From Anisodus tanguticus (Eukaryota; Streptophyta; Magnoliopsida; Solanales; Solanaceae): DNA of 64,000 nucleotides. The translations under genes and the position numbers were made by a program. The stretch is from positions 15,854,501 through 15,918,500 of the forward strand of contig CM067559.1 of the NCBI GenBank assembly GCA_034509755.1, written 5' to 3'. Under the pieces are notes generated by a model that saw nothing but the letters and a program-made list of their open reading frames with translations, was not told the origin of the DNA and did not search any database. Of this stretch, positions 48,169 through 57,494 are shown in pieces. The first letter of the stretch is position 1. Each line of letters starts with the position of its first letter.

Positions 48169-48820
48169 CCCACAAATCAAGAAAAAACCCATCTCTAATC
48201 CACAAAATGAAGTGGTTCTTGATGAAAACCCCATAGAAAATCCTGATCAAGAAAATGCAGTTACAATTGATGTTTTTGCTCATTATTCTTTAATTGTGGC
48301 TCAGTTAATGTCACCCACTAAATCAAAAAGGAGAATAACGATGAAAATAAGAAGAATGAAGAAGAAACAAAATACTAAAGCAAAAGAAAACCCAAATCTA
48401 TCTCAACCCCAAATCCCACAAACCAAGAAAAATGCATCTTCAATCCACAAAATGAAGCGATTCGAAAAAATCCTAGAAAACCCGGATCAAGAGAATGCAG
48501 GTACAGTTGTTGTTTCTGCTAATTGTTCTTTAATTGTGGCTCCACTGAAGAATAAACAAAAGACTAAAGCAAAAGCAATACAGGAATACGCAATAGCTGA
48601 GTCTTTACCTCAAGAGTTGATTACCAAAATCTTTCAAAGATCAGCCACTAAAATAATTCTCCGGTTTCTGGCTGTCTCCAAAAAATGGATGTATGAACTT
48701 ACTTCTGCCAATTTCATCTACACACACTTAAGCACTTCCCCTAATGCTATTCTCACTCGTTACTGTAGTGACCTCATACAAATTTTTTTTTATTGCCTAT
48801 GATAATCTAAATACGGATTG
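48169..48820 (+). pseudogene. F-box gene copy B, N-terminal modules and F-box (part 2)
   Basis: Resumes the copy B gene after the gypsy insertion. It has two N-terminal modules (PDQENAVTIDVFAHYSLIVA and PDQENAGTVVVSANCSLIVA) and a full F-box near 48598-48740: ESLPQELITKIFQRSATKII, RFLAVSKKWMYELT, ANFIYTHL. The 196-codon frame at 48212-48802 runs into a SINE after CSDLIQIFF. The F-box is the best preserved of the three copies, but the 5' exon is 10.3 kb away and the C-terminal domain is interrupted. Confidence 0.82.
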
Positions 48821-48940
48821 TAGGAATCTAGTAGCTCAGTTGGTTGACTATCTAAATTTTTACTTTGTTGGTGAGGGTTCAAATCTCCACGTTTTAATCT
48901 CATTCCCATTTTCCCTTCCCCTACCCCATGTAATTAAAAA
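48821..48940 (+). mobile_element. tRNA-derived SINE in F-box copy B
   Basis: 120 bp with a tRNA-like head: A-box TAGCTCAGTTGGTTGA (48831-48846) and B-box GGTTCAAATCTCC near 48877, then a pyrimidine-rich body and a short A-tail. AAATACGGATTG (48809-48820) and AAATACAGATTG (48941-48952) are a 12-bp target duplication with one mismatch, typical of LINE-mediated retroposition. It is not a functional tRNA: the anticodon arm and acceptor pairing are absent. Confidence 0.85.
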
Positions 48941-48952
48941 AAATACAGATTG

Positions 48953-49090
48953 ATCTGCCCCACCCATTTTGTTTCCTTTCAGTACCCATGGAACTTACCT
49001 CATTTTATTTCGAACTGTTATGGCCTCGTGTTCCTTGCCGACAATAAGGGGTAGCGTGCTACTTTTGGAACCTATTCATTACAAAAATGG
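48953..49090 (+). pseudogene. Start of the FBA domain, F-box copy B
   Basis: After the SINE, YPWNLPHFISNCYGLVFLADN followed by a stop and FGTYSLQKW resembles the FBA opening (GSCNGLVFLADN...WNPSLQK). A stop near 49050 and loss of the rest show that the copy is broken. The following sequence changes to unrelated DNA. Confidence 0.6.
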
Positions 49091-49494
49091 TAATTCTTCC
49101 ACCACTTGGCCAACATACTGTTGGAAATTTGCCTTTGGCGGGGAGATGCGTCCACCCATCTTTATTGAATTAAACACTAGTGTTCCGCATGTTAGAGGCT
49201 TTGTCTCTTCACACATGCATAATCTACTAAGTGAGTAGATGACCGTAGGACCAAGAATCATCAAATTTCGTTGAGAAATGAAAGAGATATTGGTCCACAA
49301 AGTAAGGTGTTTGAGACATGGAAATATGGTGTGGGACAAATCTACCACATCGGTGGGAAAAGGAAGAATTGCTCTCTTTATAAGTCTTTAAAGTGGTAAA
49401 GGGCTTGGGACCCCAAGGGGTATCCCATGTGTTTAAAGGAGGGAGGACCTAGATGTGCTTGGGTTCAAGGCTAAGCCCACACGCGCGCCGCCGC
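49091..49494. other. Junction DNA with an LTR-like fragment
   Basis: The 49320-49480 stretch (GTGTGGGACAAATCTACCAC, ATCGGTGGGAAAAGGAAGAA, GGCTTGGGACCC, GGTTCAAGGCTAAGCCCACA) looks like an LTR start of the CCCACATCGG type. It abuts the truncated copia RT directly. No gene. Confidence 0.4.
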
Positions 49495-50780
49495 CAGATT
49501 TCACTTGTAATAGCTGCATATTATGACTATGACATTTGGCAGATGGACATCAAAACTGCTTTCCTCAATGTTAATCTAGTTGAGGAGGTGTATATGAAAC
49601 AACCTGAGGGTTTTTCACTTGAGTCCAAACCAAATGCTGTATGCAAGCTACAGAAGTCCATTTATGGGCTTAAGCAAGCCTCGAGGAGTTGGAACATTTG
49701 CTTCGACAAGGCTATCAAATCATTTGATTTCGTCAGAAGCAAAGAGGATCCATGTGTTTATAGTAAACAAGGATGAGAGTATTGCCTTCATTATCATATA
49801 TGTAGATGACATATTAATAATGGGAGACAATAAGACTCTCCTGCAGTCAGTCAGTGAGTGGTTGTCCAGTACCTTCAGGATGAAGGATTTAGGTGAAACC
49901 TGCTACATTCTGGGGATTATGATCTATAGAGATAGACCTAACAGATTGTTGGGGCTATCACAGTCAGTCTACATAGACAAAGTGCTTAGACGTTTTTTCT
50001 ATGAAAATTCCAAGAAAGACGGTCTACCTATGGGACAAGGCATCAAGTTATCTAAGAAGGATAGTCCTTCTAATACTATAGAACTTGAACGCATGAAAAA
50101 GATCCCATATGCTTCGGCTATAGGATCGATCATGTATGCCATGACCTGTACTAGGCCAGATGTGGCCTTTGCACTTAGTATGACTTGCAAATTCCAGCAG
50201 AATTCTGATGAAGAACACTGGAAGGCAGTCAAGAGTATTCTTAAGTATCTTAGACGAACTAAAGATTACTTCTTAGTCTATGGTGGGGAAGAAAAGCTAG
50301 CTGCTACTGGGTACACTAATACTAGCTTTCAGACGGATGTTGATGACTATAAATCTCAATCTGGGTACACGTTCATTTTCAATGGTGGAGCAGTAAGCTG
50401 GAAAAGTTCCAAACAAGCTACAACCGCCGATTCAACAATGAAAGTTTTGAGTACATTCTTTGGATCGGAAGTGGTAAAGAAGCTGTCGCGATATCAGAGT
50501 TCCTGAATGAACTAGGGGTTGTTACAAGTGTCACTTGTCCAATAACGGTTTATTGTGACAACACTGGTGCGATTGCGCAAGCTAAGGAACCAAGATCAAC
50601 CAACAGAAACAAGCATGTACCAAGGAAGTATCACATACTCAGGGAGATGGTGGAGATTGAAGAGATTAGATTAGACTATGTTCCCACAGACGATAATCTA
50701 GCTGACCCACTCACTAAACTATTAAGCTTAGTCAAGCATAATGGTCATTTTGAGAATATGGGCATTAGATATGTTGGAGA
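49495..50780 (+). pseudogene. RT and RNase H of copia element 4
   Basis: RT: AAYYDYDIWQMDIKTAFLNV, YMKQPEGFSLESKPNAVCKL, SIYGLKQASRSWNICF, then a frameshift near 49770, IIYVDDILIMG (YVDD intact), KDLGETCYILGIMIYRDR. RNase H: SAIGSIMYAMTCTRPDVAFA, SILKYLRRTKDYFLVYGG, SWKSSKQATTADSTM, a second shift near 50450, then VYCDNTGAIAQAKEPR and VPTDDNLADPLTKLL up to about 50760. Two frameshifts and the 5' truncation disable it. Confidence 0.88.
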
Positions 50781-50804
50781 TTGGCTCTAGGCCAAGTGGG
50801 AGAT

Positions 50805-52330
50805 TGAAAGTATATTTATGTCCTAGAGACAATCTGTATTAGGACAAATGTACTTTATACACATTCGTATTATTATTAACGGAGATTAATATTTTGGTAT
50901 TTGCAATTATTGAATTATTAATTAATTATTTGTAATATTCTATAATATGCATCCCTGGAGGTTACGCTGTTATTAATAGTGTGAATATTAATATTATAAC
51001 GTAACTCTTAAAATAGCCTCGACTAATGATCATCGAGAATGGGATATCGATGATATGTGATAAGTCGACATGTGGTCTGCATCACATCCTTGGAGGATGT
51101 AGTATGTCTCACCTGCTACGAGTAATGGCTACTCGTGATGGACACATGAATACTTTGGAAGTATTGGTATACCTTGCTGATATGCTGTTTGTTATACTTG
51201 TCTAAAGTATGATCAGCGTGTGGTAGATAGAAGTCCTTAGACTTGAGGTCAATACGCACCTTGTCTACAAAGTAATGTACTTTGATCCCGTCCTAAGCTC
51301 AAATGCCTTATAGGTTGAGATACGGCTTGTATTGGGTACATTATGATGTGGATTAAAGGTGGTAGTTGAGCCAAGATTAGGATTCATTCTCGAATGTAAA
51401 TTCGAGAGAACACTCGGATTCTCAATGATGTTAGGTTGACAAAGTCGTTGGCCAACGTAATAGATATATTTAGAATATGGTCTAGTTGTCAACTAATATA
51501 GATGAGATACAATGATTAAGCCATTTGGATAGACATTTGACAAATCCTAAGCTTGATCGGGTATGTCGTGAATGAAAGGATTTTATCTTACCACATAAAT
51601 GTTAAGTTTACTGGATTCGCGTAAACGTACTTCACATATTGAGTTCGTCTTGCGGCGCCGTCTAGGAGTTCTGCGTAGACCTTAATTTGATTAATGTCGA
51701 TATGAGAAAGCCTATAGGGTCACACTATGTCGATTGTCCGTTCGATCTAAGGATGTATTGAGAGAGTAAATTAAATGTTCTATTTAGAATCAAGATATTT
51801 AAATGAATAATGATTATTTTAATTAAGTCAAAATTTGATTTTGGATTTAATTAAGAATGCATAGAAAATAAATCGAGACAGTGCAGGAGCACATTGAGCG
51901 CCACGACGCCCATATCCTAGGGTCGCGGTGCCTCTGCCTCGAATTTTGGGTCAGGCTCAAGGTCAAACCCTAATTTGGTTTTGACTTATTTTTCAACTAT
52001 AAATATAGGCATTCTTTTCATTATTCACACACCAATTTCAGATTATCATTCTAAGCCTTAGAGACTTAGAATTAAAACTCTCTCGAACCTCTGTCGGATT
52101 TCCTAGCTTTCCGAAAGAGAAGTACATTGAAGCTTGGAGCTTGCAATTGAAAGGGCAACCGCGTGTCCACCTTATAGTAGATATAGACTCCAGATATTCT
52201 AACCTGTAAGTTTATGCTTTATGTTACAGGTTTGATTGTTGTATAACCATAACATAAAATTTATTGGGGTAAGTAAGAAATAAAATTTTAAACTTTCGTT
52301 GTATCTTACTTATGTGTTTTGAACCCAACA
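50805..52330 (+). repeat. 3' LTR of copia element 4
   Basis: Starts TGAAAGTATATTTATGTCCT after the purine tract. The end CCCAACA at 52330 is inferred because the next bases (from 52341) match the duplicated host flank at 25150. Confidence 0.7.
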
Positions 52331-52337
52331 AAACCCT

Positions 52338-52689
52338 ACATATTCATCTTTTAGCATGATGGTAGAGAGGATTTACAAAAGTTTTGAACTCCTTGTAGAT
52401 TGTGAATTGGTTGTAGACTTTGAAAAGATTGCGTAGTAGTATTCATCGTTTAGTATGATGTTCCTTATCAAAACAAAAGCACAAATTATTTTTTACAGGA
52501 TCTAGTAATAGAGTTTGACGAGACCATACCTTTCTTCCATATCCTCAATAAAAATATAATTTATGCTCAACTCACATCTATTTTAGAATATGTATTTATA
52601 GATCAAAGATTGCATTTTTATTGCATATTCCAAGGAGTATTTCTTAGTTTATAGAAGTCTCAATTGCATATCCACTTCATATGGAGAGA
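52338..52689 (+). repeat. Duplicated flank (unoccupied copia 2 site)
   Basis: TATTCATCTTTTAGCATGAT to TTGTGAATTGGTTGTAGACT matches 25150-25228 joined directly to 30036 onward, without copia 2. It continues parallel to 30048-30276 (ACAGGATCTAGTAATAGAGT, TTTGACGAGACCATACCTTC). It confirms the copia 2 boundaries and a segmental duplication. Confidence 0.88.
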
Positions 52690-53960
52690 AAGATTTTGAT
52701 ATGTAGCACAAAATTTGAAAGTAAAAAATTAAAGGCATCTGCCATTAAACTAACAAAACTTAATTTGGGTGACTCATGGGAGAAAGAAAAGATGTCTTGA
52801 GAGCTCAAAATTTAAAAGCCAAAAATTGAAGGCATCTGCCAGTTTACTAACAAAGCTTAATTTGGGTGAGTGATGAGAAAGATAAAAGATGTCTTGAGAG
52901 CTCCGAAGCTGAAAGCCAAAAATGGAAGGCATCTGTCATTAAACTAAGAGCTTAGTTTGGGTGACTGATGGAAAAGAGAAAAGATATATTGGGAGCTCAA
53001 AATCTGAAACTCAAAAATTGAAGGTATCTGCAATTAAACTAAGAGCTTAGTTTGGGTGGCTGATGAGAAAGAGAAAAGAAGTCTTAGGAGCTCAAAAAAT
53101 CTGAAAGCCAAAAATTGAATGCATTTGCCATTAAACTAACAGAGCTTAGTTTGAGTGATTGATGGAAAAGAGAAAAGATGTTTTGGGAGTTCAAAATCTG
53201 AAAGCTAAAAACTGAAGGCATCTGGCATTAAATTAACAGATGTTAGTTTGAGTGATTGATGGGAAACAGAAAATATGTTTTGGGAGTTCAAAATCTGAAA
53301 GCTAAAAACTGAAGGCATCAGAAATTAAATTAACAGAGCTTAGTTTAAGTGATTGATGGGAAACAGAAAATATGTTTTGAGAGTTCAAAATCTGAAAGCT
53401 AAAAACAGAAGGCACCTGACATTAAATTAACAGATGTTAGTTTGAGTAATTGATGGGAAACAATAAAGATGTTTTGGGAGTTCAAAATCTGAAAGCTAAA
53501 AACTGAAGGCATCTGACATTAAATTAACAGAGCTTAGTTTGAGTGATTGATGGGAAACAGAAAAGATGTTTTGAGAGTTCAAAATCTGAAAGCTAAAAAC
53601 TGAAGGCATCTGGCATTAAATTAACATAGCTTAGTTTGAGTGATTGATGGGAAACAGAAAAGATGTTTTGGGAGTTCAAAATCCGAAAGCTAAAAATTGA
53701 AGGCATCGACCATTAAATGTATAAAGCTTAGTTTGAGTGAGTGATGGAAATAAAAAAGATGTCTTGAGAGCTCAAAATTACAAAGCAAAAAATTGAAGAC
53801 ATCTGTTATTAAACTAATAGAGATTAGTTTGGGTGATTGATGGGAAAGAGAAAAGGTTTCTTGGAAGTTCATAATCTAAAAGTAAAAAATTAAAGACATA
53901 TGTCATCAAACCAACAGAGCTTAGCTTGGGTGACTAACGGGAAAGAGATGAATTATCTTA
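52690..53960. repeat. Minisatellite array 2, about 14 units of 95-98 bp
   Basis: Same unit family as 30277-32249 (AAAAATTGAAGGCATCTG, AGCTTAGTTTGAGTGATTGA, GTTTTGGGAGTTCAAAATCT). Unit starts near 52731, 52828, 52925, 53020, 53117, 53213, 53310, 53407, 53504, 53601, 53699 and 53795. Units are more diverged than the core of array 1, and a sub-variant (53160-53690) has been locally amplified. Confidence 0.93.
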
Positions 53961-54295
53961 GAAAGTGAAATAAAATTGGAAAGAGTTTTGCTATAAAAGG
54001 CGTCTTGCTTCTTTCGAATTGTCTTACTACCATTTCAATTTTGAGTTGTAATCTACACTGTTGAATGGGATAAAATGCTATTGATTACTCAAATGTCCAT
54101 TTTGAAAGTCACGATTTAAATTTTTACTACAGTATAAAAGCTCTTTAGAGAAACAATATCACCAATAATGCTTATTTTAGAAAGAGTATCATAAAAGATA
54201 TTATAATTATGTTATATTCTAAAGAATCTTAATTGATTAAAAGTCTTAAATATTAAAAAAAAAAATATAGTAATAAAAAAGCAATTTAATAATCA
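53961..54295. other. AT-rich spacer, duplicated
   Basis: Parallels 37246-37616 between array and F-box copy. No gene. Confidence 0.6.
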
Positions 54296-54870
54296 AAAGG
54301 AATATATTATTGTACTAGAAATGGTGAATATTACTAAACGTGTATTCAACATGTATGAAATACAGGAATTGAATATTATTATTCTTAGCAGCGCATTGTC
54401 TCACAAATCAAAATACAGACATTTTGTCCCGGGCATAGCCGGATGACAAAGGATGGAAACTTAAAATCCAGTAGGAGGCCTGCAGCGTGGGTTCCAACCG
54501 TGGTAGGAGCAATTTGCTCTCTTCTGGGACAGAACCTTGTAGGTGATATCAGTTGCTCTGTTCTCAAACCCTGGTTATTCATGCACATCCCGTGATTTAC
54601 TGATAGTAGTGCTGAGAGATCGGAACTACTATCTTCAGAAATAGTCTGACATAAGCCGGGAAACTGAATATAAAAAAAAAATATAGACATTTCTCTCCAG
54701 TATACAGATATGTCTGTCTTATCAAATTCCCCAAATCAAGAACAAACCAACCCAAATAAACCCGAAAAAAAATAATCCAAAGCCACACTAAAAATTTCAA
54801 TCTCAGCCCCAAGTCTTGAAACCTCGTAATCCCACAAACCAAGAAAACCCCATCTTCCGTCTACAAAATT
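54296..54870 (+). pseudogene. F-box gene copy C, 5' region
   Basis: Matches the 5' parts of copies A and B (AAATGGTGAATATTACTAAA, CAATCTCAGCCCCAAGTCTT, CCCACAAACCAAGAAAACCC). It is interrupted by a 256-bp retroposon (54425-54680) and ends at TCTACAAAAT (54870), where an LTR fragment and then viral sequence take over. The F-box itself is not in the window. Confidence 0.75.
54425..54680 (+). mobile_element. 256-bp retroposon (SINE-like) in F-box copy C
   Basis: ATACAGACATTT (54413-54424) and ATATAGACATTT (54681-54692) form a 12-bp target duplication around a 256-bp insert ending in an A-rich tail (TATAAAAAAAAA). The insert starts TGTCCCGGGCATAGCCGGAT and contains GCGTGGGTTCCAACCGTGGT, which could hold a B-box-like GGTTCCAACC. 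Copies A and B lack it. The SINE assignment is tentative, but the retroposition signature is clear. Confidence 0.75.
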
Positions 54871-55030
54871 GTAACACCTCGTATTTTCAGATTAGGAATT
54901 GACCGTCCAAAATGAGAAATTTTACCCGTACCCGTAAGAATACGATCGTGTTCAAGTATTTAGACCAAGAAGATGGAGTCCCAAAATAGGACTTAAAAGG
55001 GTGACGGCCGTGACTAGAAATAATATTTGG
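54871..55030 (+). mobile_element. Gypsy LTR fragment (start only)
   Basis: TGTAACACCTCGTATTTTCA followed by GATTAGGAATTGACCGTCCA and AAAATGAGAAATTTTACCCG resembles the 5' start of solanaceous gypsy LTRs. It begins exactly where F-box copy C ends, as a real insertion end would, and it passes into pararetroviral sequence within about 150-190 bp. Confidence 0.55.
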
Positions 55031-55159
55031 TGTTTGTAAAATGAGATTATGGACTAATGTTATACCACGTGATTATGATAATAAATATATTTGATCAATA
55101 TTAATTATATGGATAAGTTTAAGGAGACCACATTTAGACGTGAGCCCATAATGAATTGT

Positions 55160-55250
55160 TATCAGTTATAAACGTTATGAATATGAATCGGATGAGATTA
55201 GTGATAATAATTTAGAACAGTTTGATACAGAAGAATGGAATTCAGAATGA
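55160..55250 (+). CDS. EPRV ORF end upstream of ORF A (partial)
   Basis: An open frame from after the TGA near 55154 to the TGA at 55248-55250 encodes an acidic tail (RYEYESDEISDNNLEQFDTE). Its stop overlaps ATG 55247 of ORF A as ATGA. Its start is lost or lies before a stop, so this may be the end of a decayed or genome-permuted ORF. Function unknown. Confidence 0.35.
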
Positions 55251-55564
55251 GAACTATTCACTCTTTCAGAAAGATAGTGAAGTATAATAAAATGATATGG
55301 AGATGTAGAGATATTAAACGCCGTTTAATAACAATGAAAGAAACAGCTGAAGAATTATTAAAAGCACAAAATGAATGGTTAGATCAAAGAAAAGAAGAAA
55401 AAATATTCTATACCATAGAAATATTCGAAAAAATAAATAAAATATGTTTAGATGCAGCAACAACGCTTAGACAAATAGAAGAAATAAATACGGAAATGAT
55501 TGTACATGATCTTATAATAAGAGATCTAATAAGAGACATAATCTTTGAAAAAAATCAATATTAA
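55235..55564 (+). CDS. EPRV short ORF A, 105-109 aa, helical, unknown function
   Basis: Lys/Glu/Ile-rich with long predicted helices (ETAEELLKAQNEWLDQRKEE, ATTLRQIEEINTEMIVHDL). ATG 55235 gives 109 aa. ATG 55247 (MRTIHSF) is the more likely start because it forms an ATGA overlap with the preceding frame's stop, as elsewhere in this virus. The stop is followed three bases later by the ORF B start. No recognised domain. Small ORFs in caulimovirids include aphid-transmission and virion-associated proteins, but I cannot assign this one. Confidence 0.7.
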   Translation: MEFRMRTIHSFRKIVKYNKMIWRCRDIKRRLITMKETAEELLKAQNEWLDQRKEEKIFYTIEIFEKINKICLDAATTLRQIEEINTEMIVHDLIIRDLIRDIIFEKNQY

Positions 55565-55567
55565 AAA

Positions 55568-55861
55568 ATGAACTCATCTTTTGAACACATTAAAAAGTTA
55601 AATCAAGCGAAATGGTTATGTCAGAAAAAAGTTACTTTATTAAAACAAATAAAGAAGAATAAAGAATTAGAAAGAATGTATAGGATAAGAATATTTGCAA
55701 TAGAAAAAGACCTTGACCAGACCCAAAAGACTGTAAGCTCGGAAGAATTAACAAGGTTATATAGACAGATAATACAAACACAAGTACAAATAAAAATACA
55801 GAATGAATTCATAAAAGATATAGACACAGATTTATCTACAACCAGTAGTTCTTATGGGTGA
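55568..55861 (+). CDS. EPRV short ORF B, 97 aa, coiled-coil-like
   Basis: Starts three bases after the ORF A stop. Helical and charged (KKVTLLKQIKKNKELERMYR, VSSEELTRLYRQIIQTQVQI), ending DTDLSTTSSSYG. It overlaps ORF C by eight bases (ATGGGTGA). No known domain. It resembles ORF A and C in composition, so the three may descend from one duplicated ORF, but I see no clear residue-level repeat. Confidence 0.72.
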   Translation: MNSSFEHIKKLNQAKWLCQKKVTLLKQIKKNKELERMYRIRIFAIEKDLDQTQKTVSSEELTRLYRQIIQTQVQIKIQNEFIKDIDTDLSTTSSSYG

Positions 55862-56228
55862 AGAAATATCAAGGAGACAACAAAATATGTTAAGACAATT
55901 AGCACACATAGCAGAAAAAAGATTAATATATAACAGAGATATAAATGAGCATATAATAAGTTGTAAAATAAGTATGGATCTAATAATGGAAAGAGACATA
56001 ATTATAGAAGAAAAATTTAAGCAAATGGCTGAACAAGAAGCCTGCATTAACAATTTAAAATTTAGATTAACCGTCAAAAAGGAACAGATAAGACAAAAAG
56101 AGGAAGAAATTAAGAAAATAACAGAGAATAGATTAAGACAAATAATCAAACAGGATCGTGAGATAAAAGATTTACACGAAGTCATAAAAGAACAATACAA
56201 ACTTATTGAAGAATTAACCCATGGATAA
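55854..56228 (+). CDS. EPRV short ORF C, 124 aa, coiled coil
   Basis: Almost entirely heptad-like helix (LTVKKEQIRQKEEEIKKITE, RLRQIIKQDREIKDLHEVIK). It overlaps ORF B (8 nt) and the movement-protein ORF (ATGGATAA, 8 nt). It has a size similar to a virion-associated protein, but its place before the movement gene is not the usual one. Function unknown. Confidence 0.75.
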   Translation: MGEEISRRQQNMLRQLAHIAEKRLIYNRDINEHIISCKISMDLIMERDIIIEEKFKQMAEQEACINNLKFRLTVKKEQIRQKEEEIKKITENRLRQIIKQDREIKDLHEVIKEQYKLIEELTHG

Positions 56229-57456
56229 AGGAAAAGAAATAGCAACAGATCTATATAATACACACTATCAGATGGATGAATATGAAGGAGGAACAACACA
56301 AACATTAAGTTTTAAAACGGAAACATATCAAAAAATACAAAATGAACAAGAAGAATTATTGATAAAAAAGATATTCAAAACAAAATGGTTCGAAAGAAAT
56401 AAAGAAATAAGGTATATAATCCAAAAACACGAAAACATAATAGATACAACAAGTGTAAATGGAAAAGCCAGAATAAATCTAATAACTGATGAAATAATAA
56501 AAAGAGAATTATCAAAATTATCAACAAAAGAAGCCAAAAAATACAGAAATATATATTTTGGAGGTGTAGAGTTTACTATAAAAGCATATTTTCAGAGAAA
56601 TATAGATACACCGATACAAATATACTTAGTGGATGACAGGATATTAGAAAATTTACAAGATGCATTGATATCAGTAATAAAAGGAAATTTAATATACCAA
56701 AAGTTAAAATTTACAGTACAACCTGATTTTAGTATCTCGTTAAAAGATGAACATAAAGACTTAGCTTTAACATTATACTATAAACTAGATGGAATAAAGA
56801 TGCCACCCGGAAGTAAAGTCATAAGTATAGAAACAAAAATGGTATACGCCTTAACAGGAAATCATCATATAAAGAAACAACAAGAAATGAATATTTTAGT
56901 ACCAAAAATGTACCCAGATATTCTAGAAAGAATAGAACATAAAGAAAACTCAAAAATAACAATACCAAAAGAAATACATATGGATTTTAGCAATAGAACC
57001 ACAACAATGTTACAAAGGATAAGACCAAGGATAGAAGGATCCAAATTAAGTATTACAAGAGAAATATTAACAAAACAAGAAAGCTTGAGGATACCAAGAA
57101 CAATGGATTTAGTAAATATGACAAGTAATAGATTGAGTATTAAAGTAATTATATTCAACGGAATTACATCAACTGATTGTATAACTGAAATCAATACAGG
57201 AGCTGTAAAAAGCTTTGTACATATAAGTAAATTAAATGAGAAAGATTGTCAGCTAATTCCACCAGAAACTTTCAACTACCCTGAAAATGATAGAGAAATA
57301 ATAGTTACCAGAAGCACAAATCTGAGATTTAAAATTCAAGATTTAGAATACAAGATAAACATCGCAGTAGTAGAATATGATAGTTTTAATGAATTACTAT
57401 TAGGAAGTGATTTTCTAACCATGATAGATTATAAGATTACTAATAATGGAATATAA
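56221..57456 (+). CDS. MP: EPRV movement protein (30K superfamily) with retropepsin-like C-terminus
   Basis: 411 aa, uninterrupted. Residues about 105-230 carry the 30K-type beta core (NIYFGGVEFTIKAYF, IQIYLVDDRI with the conserved Asp, LIYQKLKFTVQPDF). This family makes tubules through plasmodesmata for cell-to-cell spread. Residues about 305-411 look like an aspartic-protease fold: hydrophobic strand, EINTGAVKSFV (321-333), and NELLLGSDFLTMIDYKI (390-406) matching the flap-end ILG-x-D-F-L of retropepsins. The catalytic Asp of D-T-G is Asn325, so it is probably inactive. The pol protease is separate (60322). The frame has no lesions. Confidence 0.82.
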   Translation: MDKGKEIATDLYNTHYQMDEYEGGTTQTLSFKTETYQKIQNEQEELLIKKIFKTKWFERNKEIRYIIQKHENIIDTTSVNGKARINLITDEIIKRELSKLSTKEAKKYRNIYFGGVEFTIKAYFQRNIDTPIQIYLVDDRILENLQDALISVIKGNLIYQKLKFTVQPDFSISLKDEHKDLALTLYYKLDGIKMPPGSKVISIETKMVYALTGNHHIKKQQEMNILVPKMYPDILERIEHKENSKITIPKEIHMDFSNRTTTMLQRIRPRIEGSKLSITREILTKQESLRIPRTMDLVNMTSNRLSIKVIIFNGITSTDCITEINTGAVKSFVHISKLNEKDCQLIPPETFNYPENDREIIVTRSTNLRFKIQDLEYKINIAVVEYDSFNELLLGSDFLTMIDYKITNNGI

Positions 57457-57494
57457 ATAAATGATCAAGGTAAAACAAGATTTGTTAATAAAAT

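Larger units (their letters stand above)
49495..52330 (+). mobile_element. 5'-truncated copia element 4 with a long 3' LTR
   Basis: Starts abruptly inside RT and continues through RNase H, a purine tract (AAGTGGGAGAT) and a long LTR (50805-52330, about 1.5 kb, TGAAAGTATA...CCCAACA). It is unrelated to copia 1-3 in LTR length and RT sequence. The 5' LTR, gag, protease, integrase and half of RT are absent. It sits between the F-box copy B remnant and the duplicated flank at 52338. Confidence 0.85.

Noticed and set aside
48821..48900. Functional tRNA gene
   Set aside because: A and B boxes are present, but no cloverleaf can be formed; the target duplication and A-tail mark a SINE.
55157..55170. 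Viral primer-binding site (TGTTATCAGTTA)
   Set aside because: Only partly like TGGTATCAGAGC; too weak to list as a feature.
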